48,834 bases of DNA from Bowmanella yangjiangensis (GCF_017255015.1 NZ_JAFKCS010000026.1:1-48834), one strand, 5' to 3'. Positions 7,894 through 18,521 are shown, counted from the first letter of the stretch. Numbers and translations are program-made. The notes: a model not told the origin generated them from the sequence alone.

Positions 7894-10130
7894 TTTCTTA
7901 CCTGATAGTTATCAAGAAACACGGTCAATTCGTCGAAAGGCATCGGCTTGGCGTACAAGAAACCTTGGGCTTCATCACAGCCCAAACGAAGCATGTAACT
8001 GGCCTGTTCGCGTTTCTCCACCCCTTCGGCAATAGTCTGCAAGCCTAACTTGTTACCTAAGGTAACAATGGTTTCCGCAATAAATGCGCTCTTGCCAGCA
8101 TTGACCTCACTCACAAATGAACGGTCAACTTTTAACCTATCCAATGGTAGTTTTTGCAAATAGCTCATAGACGAAAAGCCGGTACCAAAGTCATCGATAG
8201 CGATAGTGACGCCAAACTCTTTCAAAGCCTTCAGAGAATCCACCACAATTTGTGGTTCATCCATCACCACGCTCTCGGTAATTTCCAGTTCCAGAGATTT
8301 GGGATCAATCTTGGTTTGAATAAGGCATTGTTTAACCAGAGAAATAAACTCGGGATCGCGAAATTGAGGCATGGAAATATTCACGGCGACCCGCAAATGA
8401 GGAAATCCTCTTTCCTGCAACAAACGCAATTTGTTACAGGCTTCTTCCAGTACCCAAGCACCAATATCAATGATAAGCCCGCTATACTCAGCCAAAGGAA
8501 CAAACACAGCTGGGGAAACGTACCCTCCTTCCTTCGCTGGCCAACGCAACAATGCTTCCATCCCGACCACAGACTCATTAACCAAGTCCACCTGAGGCTG
8601 ATACCATAACTCCAACTTACGCTCAGCAAAATCCGAACGCAGTTGTCGAATCATGCCTAGCCGCCAAGTGGTCTTCTCCTCCATCTCGGGAGCATAATAT
8701 TCGTAATTGGCAGTCAGGCTTTTCTTAGCCCTATTCAATGCAATATTGGACTGCTTGAGAATATTCAGGCCATTGTTTTCCTCATCCAGCAAACGACACA
8801 GACCAACAGTCACGTTGACTGGTAAGGTATGATCCCCTGCTTTGAAAGGGGAATTGAAAACTTTGGAGATTTGCTCTGGGTTGACCTTAGAATCAGAGCC
8901 AATCAAACCAAATACATCAGCGCCGATACGCCCCATTTTTACGTCTTGACCCATGGCACTTTGCAGACGTTCCGCAATGGCAATCAATAATAAGTTGCCT
9001 GCATCTTGACCCAAACCGTCGTTGATATCAGAAAAGTGATTAACGTCCACCAACGCAGCAACCTGGTTATCCAGTTCAAAACTGCTTTTCTGCATCTGGT
9101 CGAGCATATTGATAAATTCATTACGATTAGGCAGCTTAGTCAGCATGTCCCTGAACGCTGCATTTCTGAGCTGGTGAAATAAATTCACATTCTCATAGCC
9201 CACAGAAATACTGGACATAAACACTTCAAGCAACTGGCGATGCAGCACATTGATGGCAAAGCCAACCTGTACATATACCGCCGCTTCATAACCACTGCTA
9301 TTCATGTACAGTACGGAAAAATCTTTTTCGTAGATGTGATCCCGTTGTTTCAAACACTTCGCTACCTGCTCGACAATTTTTTCGTCGTGAATGCTGTCCA
9401 GGCGCTCATTAATATACGATGCAAATGGACCGGCTGCGCCGAGAACATAAACGCTATCGTCGTCCTTATCCAACACCGACCCGGCCCTGGCACACACCAC
9501 TCCACCAGCATCGAGCCCGATTAACGAACTAATCTGCGTGACAACACCTTCGCAAAATCCTTTGATAGAATGCTCTTCCAGCAGATTGGCCGCAGATGCA
9601 ATAATTTTTTCCAGCCCGACCCGGCTTTGATTAATGGTTAATATTTGTTGGTAAGAACGAAGGGAGGCGATGATGGTGGTGACGAGTTTACTGCGGGTCA
9701 ATTCGGTCTTGGTTTTGTAATCGTTGATGTCATACTCTTTGATGACACTTTCTTCAGGTGCGTACCCTGGCTGACCGGTTCGCAGGATAATTCGGGGTTC
9801 GTTGAGTTGCAGTTCTTCGCGCATACGTCTGGCGACCTGCAAGCCCGCATCATCGGTTTCCATCACGACATCGAGCAACACAATGGCAATGTCACTACCA
9901 TGCTCGCTGAGCACACTTAGGGCCTGCTCGCCTGAATAAGCATGCATGAAATTCAAACGTCGCCCATTCAAGGCTAGATCGGCTAATGCTAATCTCGTAA
10001 CTGAGTGAATTTCTTCATCGTCATCGACAATAAGGACATTCCAAGCATCGCTTGATTCTTGCTCTTCTGCAGAAACCTCATCTTCTTCCAGAAAAATCAG
10101 TTCATCGTTCTCGTAATTTATTTGACTCAT
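7890..10130 (-). CDS. Response regulator-DUF3369-GGDEF-EAL phosphodiesterase
   Basis: A four-part cytoplasmic signalling protein of 746 residues. The receiver domain (about 25-150) has the acidic cluster VDDDEE and the phospho-acceptor Asp in VLLDVVM. DUF3369, a GAF-like sensor, follows (about 165-320). The GGDEF-like domain (about 340-475) is degenerate: the signature reads GADVF, so cyclase activity is unlikely. The EAL domain (about 490-745) keeps EALLRW, NIS, EITES, DDFGTG, KVDRSF and AEGVE, so c-di-GMP hydrolysis is likely. I chose the ATG at 10130, preceded by AAAGGCAG, over an upstream TTG at 10154. No cognate histidine kinase lies nearby. Confidence 0.9.
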   Translation of the reverse strand: MSQINYENDELIFLEEDEVSAEEQESSDAWNVLIVDDDEEIHSVTRLALADLALNGRRLNFMHAYSGEQALSVLSEHGSDIAIVLLDVVMETDDAGLQVARRMREELQLNEPRIILRTGQPGYAPEESVIKEYDINDYKTKTELTRSKLVTTIIASLRSYQQILTINQSRVGLEKIIASAANLLEEHSIKGFCEGVVTQISSLIGLDAGGVVCARAGSVLDKDDDSVYVLGAAGPFASYINERLDSIHDEKIVEQVAKCLKQRDHIYEKDFSVLYMNSSGYEAAVYVQVGFAINVLHRQLLEVFMSSISVGYENVNLFHQLRNAAFRDMLTKLPNRNEFINMLDQMQKSSFELDNQVAALVDVNHFSDINDGLGQDAGNLLLIAIAERLQSAMGQDVKMGRIGADVFGLIGSDSKVNPEQISKVFNSPFKAGDHTLPVNVTVGLCRLLDEENNGLNILKQSNIALNRAKKSLTANYEYYAPEMEEKTTWRLGMIRQLRSDFAERKLELWYQPQVDLVNESVVGMEALLRWPAKEGGYVSPAVFVPLAEYSGLIIDIGAWVLEEACNKLRLLQERGFPHLRVAVNISMPQFRDPEFISLVKQCLIQTKIDPKSLELEITESVVMDEPQIVVDSLKALKEFGVTIAIDDFGTGFSSMSYLQKLPLDRLKVDRSFVSEVNAGKSAFIAETIVTLGNKLGLQTIAEGVEKREQASYMLRLGCDEAQGFLYAKPMPFDELTVFLDNYQVRN

Positions 10131-10346
10131 CTGCCTTTCCGCGACCCGAACCAAGAGACCAAATCATCCTCTTTTAACTAACAATATCCTAATATTCAGG
10201 AAAGAGAAACTCTAAGAAAGCACACTGCAACTATCAGCTAATTCTTGCCGCAAAAAAACAAAAGCCAAGTAACATCTGATACTAGCCATCCTCACCACAA
10301 GACCCTAAGATGAAAAGGAAGTTTGTAGCTAGACGGCCAAAGTTTC

Positions 10347-11243
10347 ATGAGCAAAATTGATCCTACATCTCAAGCGCCCCTGGTTGCGAATATACCAAGT
10401 ACTGCACCTAAAAGAGCAACCGCACAAACATCCACGCATTCGCAATCAGGGCCATCCAGCAAGGCGTTAAAAAGCAGGATGCTGCATTGGTTTGCGCAAA
10501 CAGGTATTAGCCTTACCGGCAACTCAGGACTGGAGCTTGATGCGAGTCGCAAAGCCATCAGACGCAGAGCCATACAGCAACAGAGAAAGGTGCAAAACCT
10601 TGAGCGCATACTTAACCTAGCACTCGAGTATGCGCCGACTCAGGGCCAAGATGACAATCTTGATCCTGACTGGTTCTTTAGTTTTATCAATATGGCGGAA
10701 AACATTCACTCACCCGCAATGCAGGAGTTGTGGGCAAAAATATTTGCCACCGAAGTTGGCCAACCGGGTTCATTTTCTCTACGCAGTTTAACCATATTGC
10801 AGCAGTTAACCCAACGAGATGCCCGTATATTCTCCCTTGCAGTGAGTATTTCCTGTCGTAGAACAGGCGACTACAGCCCTAAATTACTCTTTGGCTACTA
10901 TCAAAAGCCAAGCTTATTGTCGTTATTGCAATTTAAACGTGGGGCGCAATTAAATCTGGCGCAATTTGGCCTGACCTATCCAGATTTATTGGCTTTAATG
11001 GACTTGGGTTTAATTTATAACAGTGAAATTGAATCGGGTGAGCTTAGCACAGTCAGTCGCAATGAATGGCGGATCGGTAGTGAAACCTTACATATGAACC
11101 CGCGCAGCCGCGGAATTTTGCTGAATTACTATAAATTCACCGCCGCCGGCGCTGAGTTATCCAGGCTGGTGCCAACCAAGGCCCAGCCCGAATACATCTT
11201 GGCACTGAAGCGGATACTGGGCAACGCGTTCAATATTCAATGA
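10347..11243 (+). CDS. TIGR03899/DUF2806-like protein of unknown function
   Basis: A 298-residue soluble protein. After a low-complexity N-terminus (about 1-45) comes a conserved-looking core with SRKAIRRRAIQQQRKVQNLE (basic helix), DPDWFFSFINMAENIHSPAMQELWAKIFA and PGSFSLRSLTILQQL. These strings match what I recall of TIGR03899, a gammaproteobacterial family related to DUF2806. No enzyme motif, signal peptide or membrane segment is seen. It stands alone, convergent with cysH, with 20 bases between them. Function is unknown. Confidence 0.75.
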   Translation: MSKIDPTSQAPLVANIPSTAPKRATAQTSTHSQSGPSSKALKSRMLHWFAQTGISLTGNSGLELDASRKAIRRRAIQQQRKVQNLERILNLALEYAPTQGQDDNLDPDWFFSFINMAENIHSPAMQELWAKIFATEVGQPGSFSLRSLTILQQLTQRDARIFSLAVSISCRRTGDYSPKLLFGYYQKPSLLSLLQFKRGAQLNLAQFGLTYPDLLALMDLGLIYNSEIESGELSTVSRNEWRIGSETLHMNPRSRGILLNYYKFTAAGAELSRLVPTKAQPEYILALKRILGNAFNIQ

Positions 11244-11263
11244 TTGCCTTGTTGCCTTCCAGC

Positions 11264-12010
11264 TTAAATACCATCACCAAATTCGTGTAAGCCACATTCC
11301 CGTTTTAAACCGAAGAAGCGCGTTTCTTCTTCAGTCATACCAGCCTCTAACGGCCTTGAGGTATGCCAGTCGCCAACAGACACATAGCCTTGCTCCCACA
11401 AAGGGTGATAAGGTAAACCGTTGTCCTGCAGATAGTAATGCACATCCTTATTGCTCCAATCCAGAATGGGGAATACCTTGAAGCGTCCACCAGTCAATTG
11501 CAGATAAGGCAGTTTTTCGCGGCTGCTTGACTGACTGCGCCGCAAACCTGAAAACCAGGTGTTTACCTGCAACTCCTTCAGGGCACGCTGCATGGGTTCT
11601 ACTTTGTTCAACTTGTTGTAGGCTTCAATGCCAGGTAACCCCTGCTCCCACAACTGACCAAACTTACGCTCCTGCCAAGCTGGTGACAAATCGGCACTGT
11701 AGACTTTCAGATTCAGATTCAGGGTTTGCGTCAACTCGTCAATAAAGTCATAGGTTTCCGGGAACAGATAACCGGTGTCAGTCAGCACCACAGGAATATC
11801 TGGCTGCGCCTGGGTTACCAGGTGCAACATCACAGCGGCCTGAATGCCGAAGCTGGACGACAGCACCGCCTGCCCTGGTAGCTGAGTCAACGCCCATTGC
11901 ACCCGTTGCTGCGCTGTCATGGCTTCCAATTGCAGATTTATTTCAGCCAACTCTTCGCGGCTGATATCTGTGCTCAAGCCTGCCTGGGTTTTAAGTGCGG
12001 CATTAGTCAT
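11264..12010 (-). CDS. cysH: Phosphoadenylyl-sulfate (PAPS) reductase
   Basis: CysH reduces PAPS to sulfite with thioredoxin or glutaredoxin as donor, in assimilatory sulfate reduction. The 248 residues carry the nucleotide-binding region [14 protein letters not shown], the [13 protein letters not shown] segment, the loop [12 protein letters not shown] and the C-terminal catalytic ECGLH, with Cys239. The extra cysteine pairs of plant/APS-type enzymes are absent, so this is the PAPS type. Its start overlaps the end of cysI by 8 bases, consistent with translational coupling in the cysJIH operon. Confidence 0.96.
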   Translation of the reverse strand: MTNAALKTQAGLSTDISREELAEINLQLEAMTAQQRVQWALTQLPGQAVLSSSFGIQAAVMLHLVTQAQPDIPVVLTDTGYLFPETYDFIDELTQTLNLNLKVYSADLSPAWQERKFGQLWEQGLPGIEAYNKLNKVEPMQRALKELQVNTWFSGLRRSQSSSREKLPYLQLTGGRFKVFPILDWSNKDVHYYLQDNGLPYHPLWEQGYVSVGDWHTSRPLEAGMTEEETRFFGLKRECGLHEFGDGI

Positions 12011-13700
12011 AAAAATCCTTAGCAGAATTCACCACGGCTTTCACTACGCCAGCGCGGATCACAAAGTCACCGAAACTTTCCTGTGCCTGGCGCTTTGCAG
12101 CCCACTGACCAATCAGGTTATCCAGCTCCTGCATAATTTCCTGTTCGCTGATGTTCTCCCGGTACATTTTGGGGATACGTGTTCCATAGCTATCCCCGCC
12201 CAGATGCAAGTTGTACTTCCCAGGACCTTTACCCACCAGGCCAATTTCAGCCAGCATTGCACGACCACATCCGTTAGGGCAGCCAGTCACACGAAAGACA
12301 ATATGCTCTTCAGCCATACCGTGTTTTGACAGAATCTGTTCCAGTTCAGTCACCGCACCAGGCAAATAGCGCTCAGCTTCGGCCATCGCCAGAGGACAGG
12401 TGGGCAAAGCCACGCAGGCCATAGAGTTTTGACGCTGTACGCTAACATCCGGCTCAATTAAGCCGTGCTCCCGGGCAATCTTTTCAATCTCCGCCTTTTG
12501 CTCTGGGGCAACACCGGCCACGATCAGGTTCTGATTCGCCGTTAAGCGGAAATCGCCCTGATGAATTTTGGCAATTTCAGCACAACCTGTTTTCAGTGGC
12601 TTGCCGGGAAAATCCAGAATACGGCCGTTTTCAATAAATAACGTCAGGTGATGTTTGCCATCTACACCTTCCACCCAGCCAAAGCGGTCACCACGGCCAG
12701 TAAACTCATAAGCTCGACTTGGGGCAAAAGTGACACCCGCGCGTTTTTCAACCTCAGCTTTGAACGTTTCCACGCCTACTCGCTCTAGGGTGTACTTGGT
12801 TTTGGCGTTCTTACGATCGCTTCTATTACCCCAATCGCGTTGCGTACTCACTACCGCTTCAGCCACTGCCAGGGTTTTATCCAGCGGGATAAAACCAAAG
12901 TCGTCAGCTTTGCGCGGGAAAGTCGCCTTGTCACCATGGGTCATGGCCAGACCGCCACCCACCAGCACATTGAAGCCAACGAGTTGGCCATTCTCGGCAA
13001 TGGCCACAAAGTTCAGATCATTAGCATGTACGTCAACGTCATTTTGTGGCGGGATCACCACGGTAGTCTTAAACTTACGCGGCAAATAAGTGCTGCCCAG
13101 AATGGGTTCCTCATCTGTCGTCTCCAGCTTCTCTTCATTCAGCCAGATCTCAGCATAGGCACGCGTCTTGGGTAGCAAGTGCTCACTGATTTTCACCGCC
13201 CACTCGTAGGCTTGCTGATGAACCTCGGACTCCACAGGATTCGAGGTACACAGCACGTTACGGTTCACGTCTCCAGCGGTGGCAATAGAGTCAAGACCAA
13301 CGCGATTGAGCATTTGGTGCATAGGCTTAATATTTGGCTTTAGCACACCATGAAATTGGAACGTCTGCCTTGTTGTCAAACGAATGCTGCCGTACAAGGT
13401 GTGCTGCTCGGCAAACTCATCAATAGCCAGCCATTGCTGAGGAGAAATAATGCCTCCCGGCAGACGACAGCGCAGCATCACATTATGCAAGGGCTCCAGT
13501 TTTTGTTTGGCACGTTCAGCACGAATATCTCGATCATCTTGCTGATACATGCCATGGAAGCGAATCAACTGGAAATTGTCGCCGTTGAAGCCTCCGGTCA
13601 AATCATCTTTAAGATCCTGCGCGATGGTACCGCGCAAGAAATTACTCTCCCGCTTGAGTCGCTCGTTGTCGGAAAGCTTTTGTTCCTGATTGTCACTCAT
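12003..13700 (-). CDS. cysI: Sulfite reductase [NADPH] hemoprotein beta subunit
   Basis: CysI holds the siroheme and 4Fe-4S cluster that reduce sulfite to sulfide in six electron steps, with electrons from CysJ. The cluster cysteines are in [18 protein letters not shown] and, further on, in [15 protein letters not shown]. Arg/Lys residues of the substrate pocket are in [12 protein letters not shown]. At 565 aa it matches E. coli CysI (570). Start and stop overlap the neighbours: TAATG with cysJ and 8 bases with cysH. Confidence 0.97.
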   Translation of the reverse strand: MSDNQEQKLSDNERLKRESNFLRGTIAQDLKDDLTGGFNGDNFQLIRFHGMYQQDDRDIRAERAKQKLEPLHNVMLRCRLPGGIISPQQWLAIDEFAEQHTLYGSIRLTTRQTFQFHGVLKPNIKPMHQMLNRVGLDSIATAGDVNRNVLCTSNPVESEVHQQAYEWAVKISEHLLPKTRAYAEIWLNEEKLETTDEEPILGSTYLPRKFKTTVVIPPQNDVDVHANDLNFVAIAENGQLVGFNVLVGGGLAMTHGDKATFPRKADDFGFIPLDKTLAVAEAVVSTQRDWGNRSDRKNAKTKYTLERVGVETFKAEVEKRAGVTFAPSRAYEFTGRGDRFGWVEGVDGKHHLTLFIENGRILDFPGKPLKTGCAEIAKIHQGDFRLTANQNLIVAGVAPEQKAEIEKIAREHGLIEPDVSVQRQNSMACVALPTCPLAMAEAERYLPGAVTELEQILSKHGMAEEHIVFRVTGCPNGCGRAMLAEIGLVGKGPGKYNLHLGGDSYGTRIPKMYRENISEQEIMQELDNLIGQWAAKRQAQESFGDFVIRAGVVKAVVNSAKDFYD

Positions 13701-15508
13701 TAGTACACATCTCTCTGATAGCGCTTCGCTTTGCGCAGGTCATTCAAATAAGTTTCGGCTTGCTCTGCGGTTAATCCGCCTTCTGCCGAGATAATCTTTA
13801 GCAAGGCATCATGCACGTCTTTGGCCATGTGGTTAGCATCACCGCACACATACAAATGTGCGCCCTGCTGCAGCCAGGCAAAGACTTCTTTGCCTTGTTC
13901 AAGCAAACGATGCTGAACATAAATTTTCTCTGCCTGATCACGAGAAAACGCCAGACTCACTTTGTTTAACAGACCTTCTTTTACCCAACGCTGCCATTCC
14001 ACCTGATACAGGAAGTCCTGAGTAAAATTGGGGTTACCAAAGAATAGCCAGTTTTTGCCTTCGGCTTCCTGTGCTTCACGCTCTTGCATAAAAGCGCGGA
14101 AAGGCGCAATACCGGTGCCGGGACCCACCATGATTACCGGGGTATTCGGGTCAGCAGGCAACTTGAAGTTATCATTGGCCTCGACAAATACTTTTACCGT
14201 TTGGCCCTCTTCCAGCCTAGAGGCCAGGAAACCAGACGCGCCGCCTTGCCGGATTTGCCCATCTTTTTCATATTCCACCAAACCAACGGTCAGATGTACT
14301 TCATCTTCAACTTCAGACTGACTGGATGCGATGGAATACAATCTGGGCGTAATGGGTCTTAACAAAGACGCGAATTGCTGTTCATCTATCTTGCCTGGAT
14401 AGGCTTTGACGATATCTACAATCTGATGCTTCGCCAGGTAGTCACGCAGCGCCCCTTTGTCTTCGGTCAAGCTTAGCAAAGACGCATTTTTCACCAGTTC
14501 CGCATAGCCTTTGACAAAAGTGGGATAGCTTTGGGTCAGCTCAAACTTATCAACCAATGCCTCTCTGAGCGCTAGCAGCTCATCGCCTACTTGCACCGGA
14601 ACATCACCGTTCAGGTTCAAGCTGCTAAGCAGTTCTTCCGCCAGCTTCGGATCATTGCTGAACCAAACGCCCAACGCATCACCAGCCTGATAATGCAAAC
14701 CCGAACCTTCCAGAGATATTTCTATGTGGCGAATGTCTTTCACCGAATCCCGGCCAGTTATTTTTTGAGATGCCAGAAGCTCAGCCGTGAAAGGGTTCTT
14801 TTTGTTGAACTGACTGACTTGCTGACTTGCCAGGCTTAAGCCCGGCATAGGCACGACCTGCCCTTGACTGGCAGACTTCAACTCGTCTTTCAGAAGCTCG
14901 GTTAGGCCTTCACGCCAGGTGGCTACATGGCCGTCATAATCAACATCACAATCGACACGGTCAGCCAAACGCACGGCACCTAAGGCAGCCAAACGCTCGT
15001 CAAAGTCTTTAGCGGTCTGGCAGAAAAACTCGTAGCTGCTGTCACCCAGCCCCAGTACCGCGTACTTGAGCTGAGAAAGCTTGGGTGCTTTCTTGCTAGC
15101 CAAAAACTCATGTAACTCGGCAGCATCATCAGGCGCTTCACCTTCACCATGAGTGCTAACCACGATCACCAGATGTGTTTCTTCCTTTAGGCGTTTGCTC
15201 TTAAAGTCGGCCATATTGAGCAATTCAACGCTCAGGCCAGCCGCTTCCGCAAAAGCTTTGTATTCGGTTGCCACCCCTTTGGCGTTACCAGTCTGTGAGC
15301 CATACAAAATGGTCAGCCGCCCTGCTGGTGCAGTTCCTGCTGCTTGTGCCACTTGTGGTTGATGACCATGCGCCAGTCCCGCCAGATAGCCGCTCACCCA
15401 AGTAAGCTGATTGCCATTGAGTGGTGCAATAGCCTGATGCAATGCGGACCACTGTGCATCATTCAGGACTGAAACAGGCACTGATGCCTGGGATGTAGAT
15501 GAAGACAT
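13700..15508 (-). CDS. cysJ: Sulfite reductase [NADPH] flavoprotein alpha subunit
   Basis: CysJ passes electrons from NADPH through FAD and FMN to CysI. Domains in order: a flavodoxin-like FMN domain (about 65-205; [25 protein letters not shown]), an FAD-binding domain with an insert (about 235-450; [23 protein letters not shown]), and an NADPH domain (about 455-602; [31 protein letters not shown]). It ends with the usual aromatic C-terminus (RDVY). First gene of the cysJIH operon; a CysB site may lie in the 150 bases upstream, but I could not identify one. Confidence 0.97.
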   Translation of the reverse strand: MSSSTSQASVPVSVLNDAQWSALHQAIAPLNGNQLTWVSGYLAGLAHGHQPQVAQAAGTAPAGRLTILYGSQTGNAKGVATEYKAFAEAAGLSVELLNMADFKSKRLKEETHLVIVVSTHGEGEAPDDAAELHEFLASKKAPKLSQLKYAVLGLGDSSYEFFCQTAKDFDERLAALGAVRLADRVDCDVDYDGHVATWREGLTELLKDELKSASQGQVVPMPGLSLASQQVSQFNKKNPFTAELLASQKITGRDSVKDIRHIEISLEGSGLHYQAGDALGVWFSNDPKLAEELLSSLNLNGDVPVQVGDELLALREALVDKFELTQSYPTFVKGYAELVKNASLLSLTEDKGALRDYLAKHQIVDIVKAYPGKIDEQQFASLLRPITPRLYSIASSQSEVEDEVHLTVGLVEYEKDGQIRQGGASGFLASRLEEGQTVKVFVEANDNFKLPADPNTPVIMVGPGTGIAPFRAFMQEREAQEAEGKNWLFFGNPNFTQDFLYQVEWQRWVKEGLLNKVSLAFSRDQAEKIYVQHRLLEQGKEVFAWLQQGAHLYVCGDANHMAKDVHDALLKIISAEGGLTAEQAETYLNDLRKAKRYQRDVY

Positions 15509-15621
15509 AATTATGCTAACCCTATTCTCGATGAGCGTAGGGTAGCGAGGAGGCTTAAGAACAGGAAAGAATTAAATCAAATTCGTTATTACAGAAAGTG
15601 ATAAAATCAGATTTTTATATA

Positions 15622-15650
15622 AAATTTTATTGAGCCTTCCCTGGCTCGGC
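15622..15650 (-). terminator. Possible weak terminator after the outer-membrane protein gene
   Basis: On the minus strand GAGCC pairs with GGCTC around a 6-base loop (15632-15647), then an A/T-rich stretch with an interrupted T-run follows. The stem is short, so read-through into cysJ is possible. Confidence 0.35.
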
Positions 15651-15661
15651 CCTAATTAGAT

Positions 15662-16405
15662 TTAGAAGTGCAGTTCAACACCGGCAAAAACGCCCTTGAA
15701 TTCCATATCGGTGTATATGTCATCCATATCATCCAATTCCAGCATGTAAACGCGATAACCAAGCTGCAACGTCATATCTACCGCCAGATTATCCATCAGG
15801 CTATAAGTTATGGCTGCCTGATAGTCATATAGCTTATTGTCATCCAGGGCCAGAAAGTTTCCTTGCGCTTGAACTCCAAGCCCGGTTAACGGCAGCCCAA
15901 CTTCGACCCTGCCATACAGCAACGGCACAATACCGGAAAAGCTCTGTTGCGCTGATAATGAATTACCCGTTGTCAGTAACACACCATCGACATCCCGAGC
16001 CGTTATCCCAAGATCAAAACTAACAATGTCATTATCAAAGATTTCGTAGTAGAGCGTGTAATCGGTACTGTCCATATCAAGGTCGGCGCCGATTTGGGTA
16101 CCCGCTGCAAAAGTTTCACCGGCAAAAGTAAAAGAAGACGCCAGTATGGTATCTCCTTGGGTTTCCATATTCTGGCGGCTGATACGAATATTAGGAATCA
16201 AAGGGATTGGATGTTCGAGGGCCACATAATAAGAGGCTAAGGTTTTATCCTTAAAGGAAAAATCTGTGACCGATTCGGTATTGGCAAAGCCACCCTCAGC
16301 CTCTGCACGCCACCCCTGCGCCCCAACATACAAACCTAACAAGGTGTCGGCCTGTGCGGGTAACACAAAAGAACAAAGGGCGAGCGGCAATAACTTTTTA
16401 AACAT
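15662..16405 (-). CDS. TIGR04219-like outer membrane beta-barrel protein
   Basis: A 247-residue protein with a signal peptide (MFKKLLPLALCSFVLPAQA, cleavage after residue 19) and a mature part made of alternating amphipathic strands separated by acidic turns. It ends in ELHF, a terminal phenylalanine typical of BAM-inserted barrels. The start (LLGLYVGAQGWRAEAEGGF) and overall pattern match what I recall of TIGR04219. It follows the DUF2333 gene with a 3-base gap, so it is co-transcribed with it. Substrate or role is unknown. Confidence 0.8.
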   Translation of the reverse strand: MFKKLLPLALCSFVLPAQADTLLGLYVGAQGWRAEAEGGFANTESVTDFSFKDKTLASYYVALEHPIPLIPNIRISRQNMETQGDTILASSFTFAGETFAAGTQIGADLDMDSTDYTLYYEIFDNDIVSFDLGITARDVDGVLLTTGNSLSAQQSFSGIVPLLYGRVEVGLPLTGLGVQAQGNFLALDDNKLYDYQAAITYSLMDNLAVDMTLQLGYRVYMLELDDMDDIYTDMEFKGVFAGVELHF

Positions 16406-16408
16406 GTT

Positions 16409-17422
16409 TTATCCTTGGCTAAGTAATTCGTTTAGATCGATAAGGGCAGCATCGGCACGGGAAATATAATTGGCCATCACCAACGAATGGTTGGCCACCA
16501 GACCAAAACCACTGCCGTTTAAAATCAATGGACTCCAAACTGTCTGCTGTGTGGCTTCTAACTCTCGAATAATTTGCTGCAGACTGACCCGGGCATTTTT
16601 CTTTTCCAGCACGTCGGCAAAATCGACCTCCACTGCTTTGAGGAAATGCAGCAGCGCCCAGCTAGCACCCCGCGCTTCATAGAATACGTCATCCAGCTTC
16701 CACCAACTGGTTTTCAGGTATTGGGAGCTACGGGATGGTGTAGACTGACGAGCATTAGGGTCTCCAGCCAGATCGGTATTCAGACGCTCCTGACCAACAC
16801 TTGCGCTTAGCTTTTGTGACAAGCTGCCCAGGCGCTTCTCAGCCTGCTTCAACCAATCTCTCAGATTATCAGCACGGGCATAAAACTGTGCACTATCATC
16901 CAGAGGACTGGCCAACTTGCTCAGATAACGCTCCAGTGCTTCGATACCTTCGCCGTACTCGGACTCTGCCGGCGGCAATAACCAGTTGCGGCTGTCGGTA
17001 TTAAATTTTGGTTGGGCCACCAGTAGATCCGGATTTTCCATTGATTGGGACTGCGAACGGCTCAGGTCTTTGCGCATGGCCAGACTGAGGTCCCGTACCA
17101 TCTCTAGTGCGCCATATTCCCAGGCTGGCATATTGTCCATCATTACAGATGGCGGCATCACATCGTTGGAAAGGTAGCCACCTGGTTTATCCAACAAAGT
17201 GCGGCTTACGCGGATCAAGGTGGCGGTAGTGACATAGCCAGGAGCCAGTTGTACTCCTTTTGACTGGGCGTCACTCTCCGCATGCACTTTTACATCAAAG
17301 GTATCAGGCTCACTGCTCCAATAAACCGCCAGCAAATAAAAAAATACCAGCAACAAGGTCAATGCCAGCAATAGGGTTCTTGTACTCAGATACTGTCTCA
17401 TGGGCACTCCCAAAAGTTTCAT
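16409..17422 (-). CDS. DUF2333 family membrane-anchored protein
   Basis: A 337-residue protein with one N-terminal membrane segment (about residues 13-31, LLLALTLLLVFFYLLAVYW) and a large periplasmic, mostly helical domain. Strings such as PGGYLSNDVMPPSVMMDNMPAWEYGALEMVRDL and TSWWKLDDVFYEARGASWALLHFLKA are those of DUF2333. Function is unknown. Its ATG overlaps the stop of the copper chaperone gene (TAATG), implying coupled translation. Confidence 0.85.
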   Translation of the reverse strand: MKLLGVPMRQYLSTRTLLLALTLLLVFFYLLAVYWSSEPDTFDVKVHAESDAQSKGVQLAPGYVTTATLIRVSRTLLDKPGGYLSNDVMPPSVMMDNMPAWEYGALEMVRDLSLAMRKDLSRSQSQSMENPDLLVAQPKFNTDSRNWLLPPAESEYGEGIEALERYLSKLASPLDDSAQFYARADNLRDWLKQAEKRLGSLSQKLSASVGQERLNTDLAGDPNARQSTPSRSSQYLKTSWWKLDDVFYEARGASWALLHFLKAVEVDFADVLEKKNARVSLQQIIRELEATQQTVWSPLILNGSGFGLVANHSLVMANYISRADAALIDLNELLSQG

Positions 17423-17865
17423 TAGTGATGGTGAGAGTGGTCAACCTCAGCCACAGCTGATTTAACCACGGCGCTGACTTCAACTTGCTCACCATTGGCA
17501 AACATCAGGGTGAAAGGAATCTGCTGCCCTTCTTTAAGCGGTGCTTGCAAACCAAATAACATCAAGTGTAAACCACCGGGCTGAAAGGTCAGGGTCTGCC
17601 CTGCAGGCACAACTACTTGTTGTTGATGAACCATCTTCATCATACCGTCTACCATTTGGTGATCATGCAATTCTGCTTTTTTCACCGCAGCGCAGCTGGC
17701 GCCAACCAGTACCCGGTCTTCGCTGCCTGTATTGGTTAGTGAAAAATAACCCGCTGTATTAGGCACACCGGGGGGAAGCAAACGGACCATGGCGTTATCA
17801 ACTTTGACTTCAGCAAATGCAAGGGCGGAAAAACCACACAGCAATACGGTTAACATGAAACGCAT
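17422..17865 (-). CDS. PCu(A)C-type periplasmic copper chaperone
   Basis: PCu(A)C proteins bind Cu(I) in the periplasm and deliver it to the CuA site of cytochrome c oxidase. The 147-residue precursor has a signal peptide (MRFMLTVLLCGFSALAFA) and a cupredoxin-like domain with the ligand set His (LHDHQM), two or more Met (DGMMKM) and HLML near the end. A histidine tail (DHSHHH) may bind extra metal. The ATG at 17865 has AGGAG 7 bases upstream; an upstream start would disrupt the signal peptide. It is followed by DUF2333, and sits 108 bases after the psp-linked membrane gene. Confidence 0.9.
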   Translation of the reverse strand: MRFMLTVLLCGFSALAFAEVKVDNAMVRLLPPGVPNTAGYFSLTNTGSEDRVLVGASCAAVKKAELHDHQMVDGMMKMVHQQQVVVPAGQTLTFQPGGLHLMLFGLQAPLKEGQQIPFTLMFANGEQVEVSAVVKSAVAEVDHSHHH

Positions 17866-17942
17866 TCTGCAACTCCTGTTGTTTATACAAGGGAAATCCA
17901 TCGACGCAGGGAATTATTCAGGAATTCTGTACGAATGCCAAT

Positions 17943-17967
17943 GACCCGGCGCATGAATCGCCGGGTC
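17943..17967 (-). other. Strong intercistronic hairpin without U-tract
   Basis: GACCCGGCG and CGCCGGGTC form a perfect 9-bp stem with a 7-base loop, 6 bases after the stop of the membrane protein gene. On the minus strand no T-run follows, so it is not a classical terminator. It could protect the 3' end of the upstream psp mRNA or reduce read-through to the copper chaperone gene. Confidence 0.6.
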
Positions 17968-17973
17968 AAAAAT

Positions 17974-18309
17974 TTAAACTTGGTCGGTAGTTTTCGCGTC
18001 ACGTACCAGCCAGACAATAATCAAGACCCCTAGCAAGGCTGGCCAAAGTGCCCCAATTCCTGCGATGAGTAAGGCGCCCAATACGCAAATAAACACAAAG
18101 GCTAATGCACCAATAAGGCTGACAGCTAACATCAGCCCCAACACGATAAAAGTAATCGCCAGCAGCACGCCACCAACTAGTGTCACTGCCGGGGACATTA
18201 GATCATCGTCCAGATAGAGATGAACATGTCCCCAAGAGTCCGCCACCATGCCTAAGCAATAGACCAGCAAGGTGGCGATTAAAATTGCGACAATAAAGTT
18301 CTTAAACAT
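17974..18309 (-). CDS. Psp-linked membrane protein of unknown function
   Basis: A 111-residue, very hydrophobic protein with a membrane segment at about 5-24, an acidic loop (YLDDDLMSP) and two or three more segments (about 38-105). It ends in a short charged tail (VRDAKTTDQV). It lies 11 bases after pspC in the same direction, so it is probably part of the psp operon and acts in the inner membrane. It does not look like PspB (a single-pass protein with a cytoplasmic coiled coil). The family is not recognised. Confidence 0.75.
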   Translation of the reverse strand: MFKNFIVAILIATLLVYCLGMVADSWGHVHLYLDDDLMSPAVTLVGGVLLAITFIVLGLMLAVSLIGALAFVFICVLGALLIAGIGALWPALLGVLIIVWLVRDAKTTDQV

Positions 18310-18320
18310 GGGTTACCCCT

Positions 18321-18521
18321 TTATCGAGCCGGCAATACCATGGCAGCAATAATGTAGGCCACCAGCACCACCATTGGCAGGTGGAAGAAAAGCACCAGTG
18401 CTGCCAAACGGATCAACCAGGGCTCTGTTCCCCAGTGTCTGGCCAAACCTGCACATACACCTGACACTTTGGCTCGAATCTTATCTTTACGAATGCGTTG
18501 GTCGTCGTACAACGTTGTCAT
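18321..18521 (-). CDS. pspC: PspC-domain envelope stress protein
   Basis: A 66-residue PspC domain: the N-terminal VSGVCAGLARHWGTEPWLIRLAALV is diagnostic, followed by a second hydrophobic segment (LPMVVLVAYIIAAMVLP). PspC sits in the inner membrane, senses envelope stress and recruits PspA. It is shorter than E. coli PspC (119 aa) and lacks the C-terminal periplasmic part, as in many minimal PspC proteins. It follows pspA by 44 bases and has AGGAGAAG as ribosome site. No pspB is present between pspA and pspC. Confidence 0.9.
   Translation of the reverse strand: MTTLYDDQRIRKDKIRAKVSGVCAGLARHWGTEPWLIRLAALVLFFHLPMVVLVAYIIAAMVLPAR

Noticed and set aside
8154..8609. 151-codon plus-strand frame opposite the EAL domain
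   Set aside because: Shadow of the phosphodiesterase gene, with no domain signature of its own.
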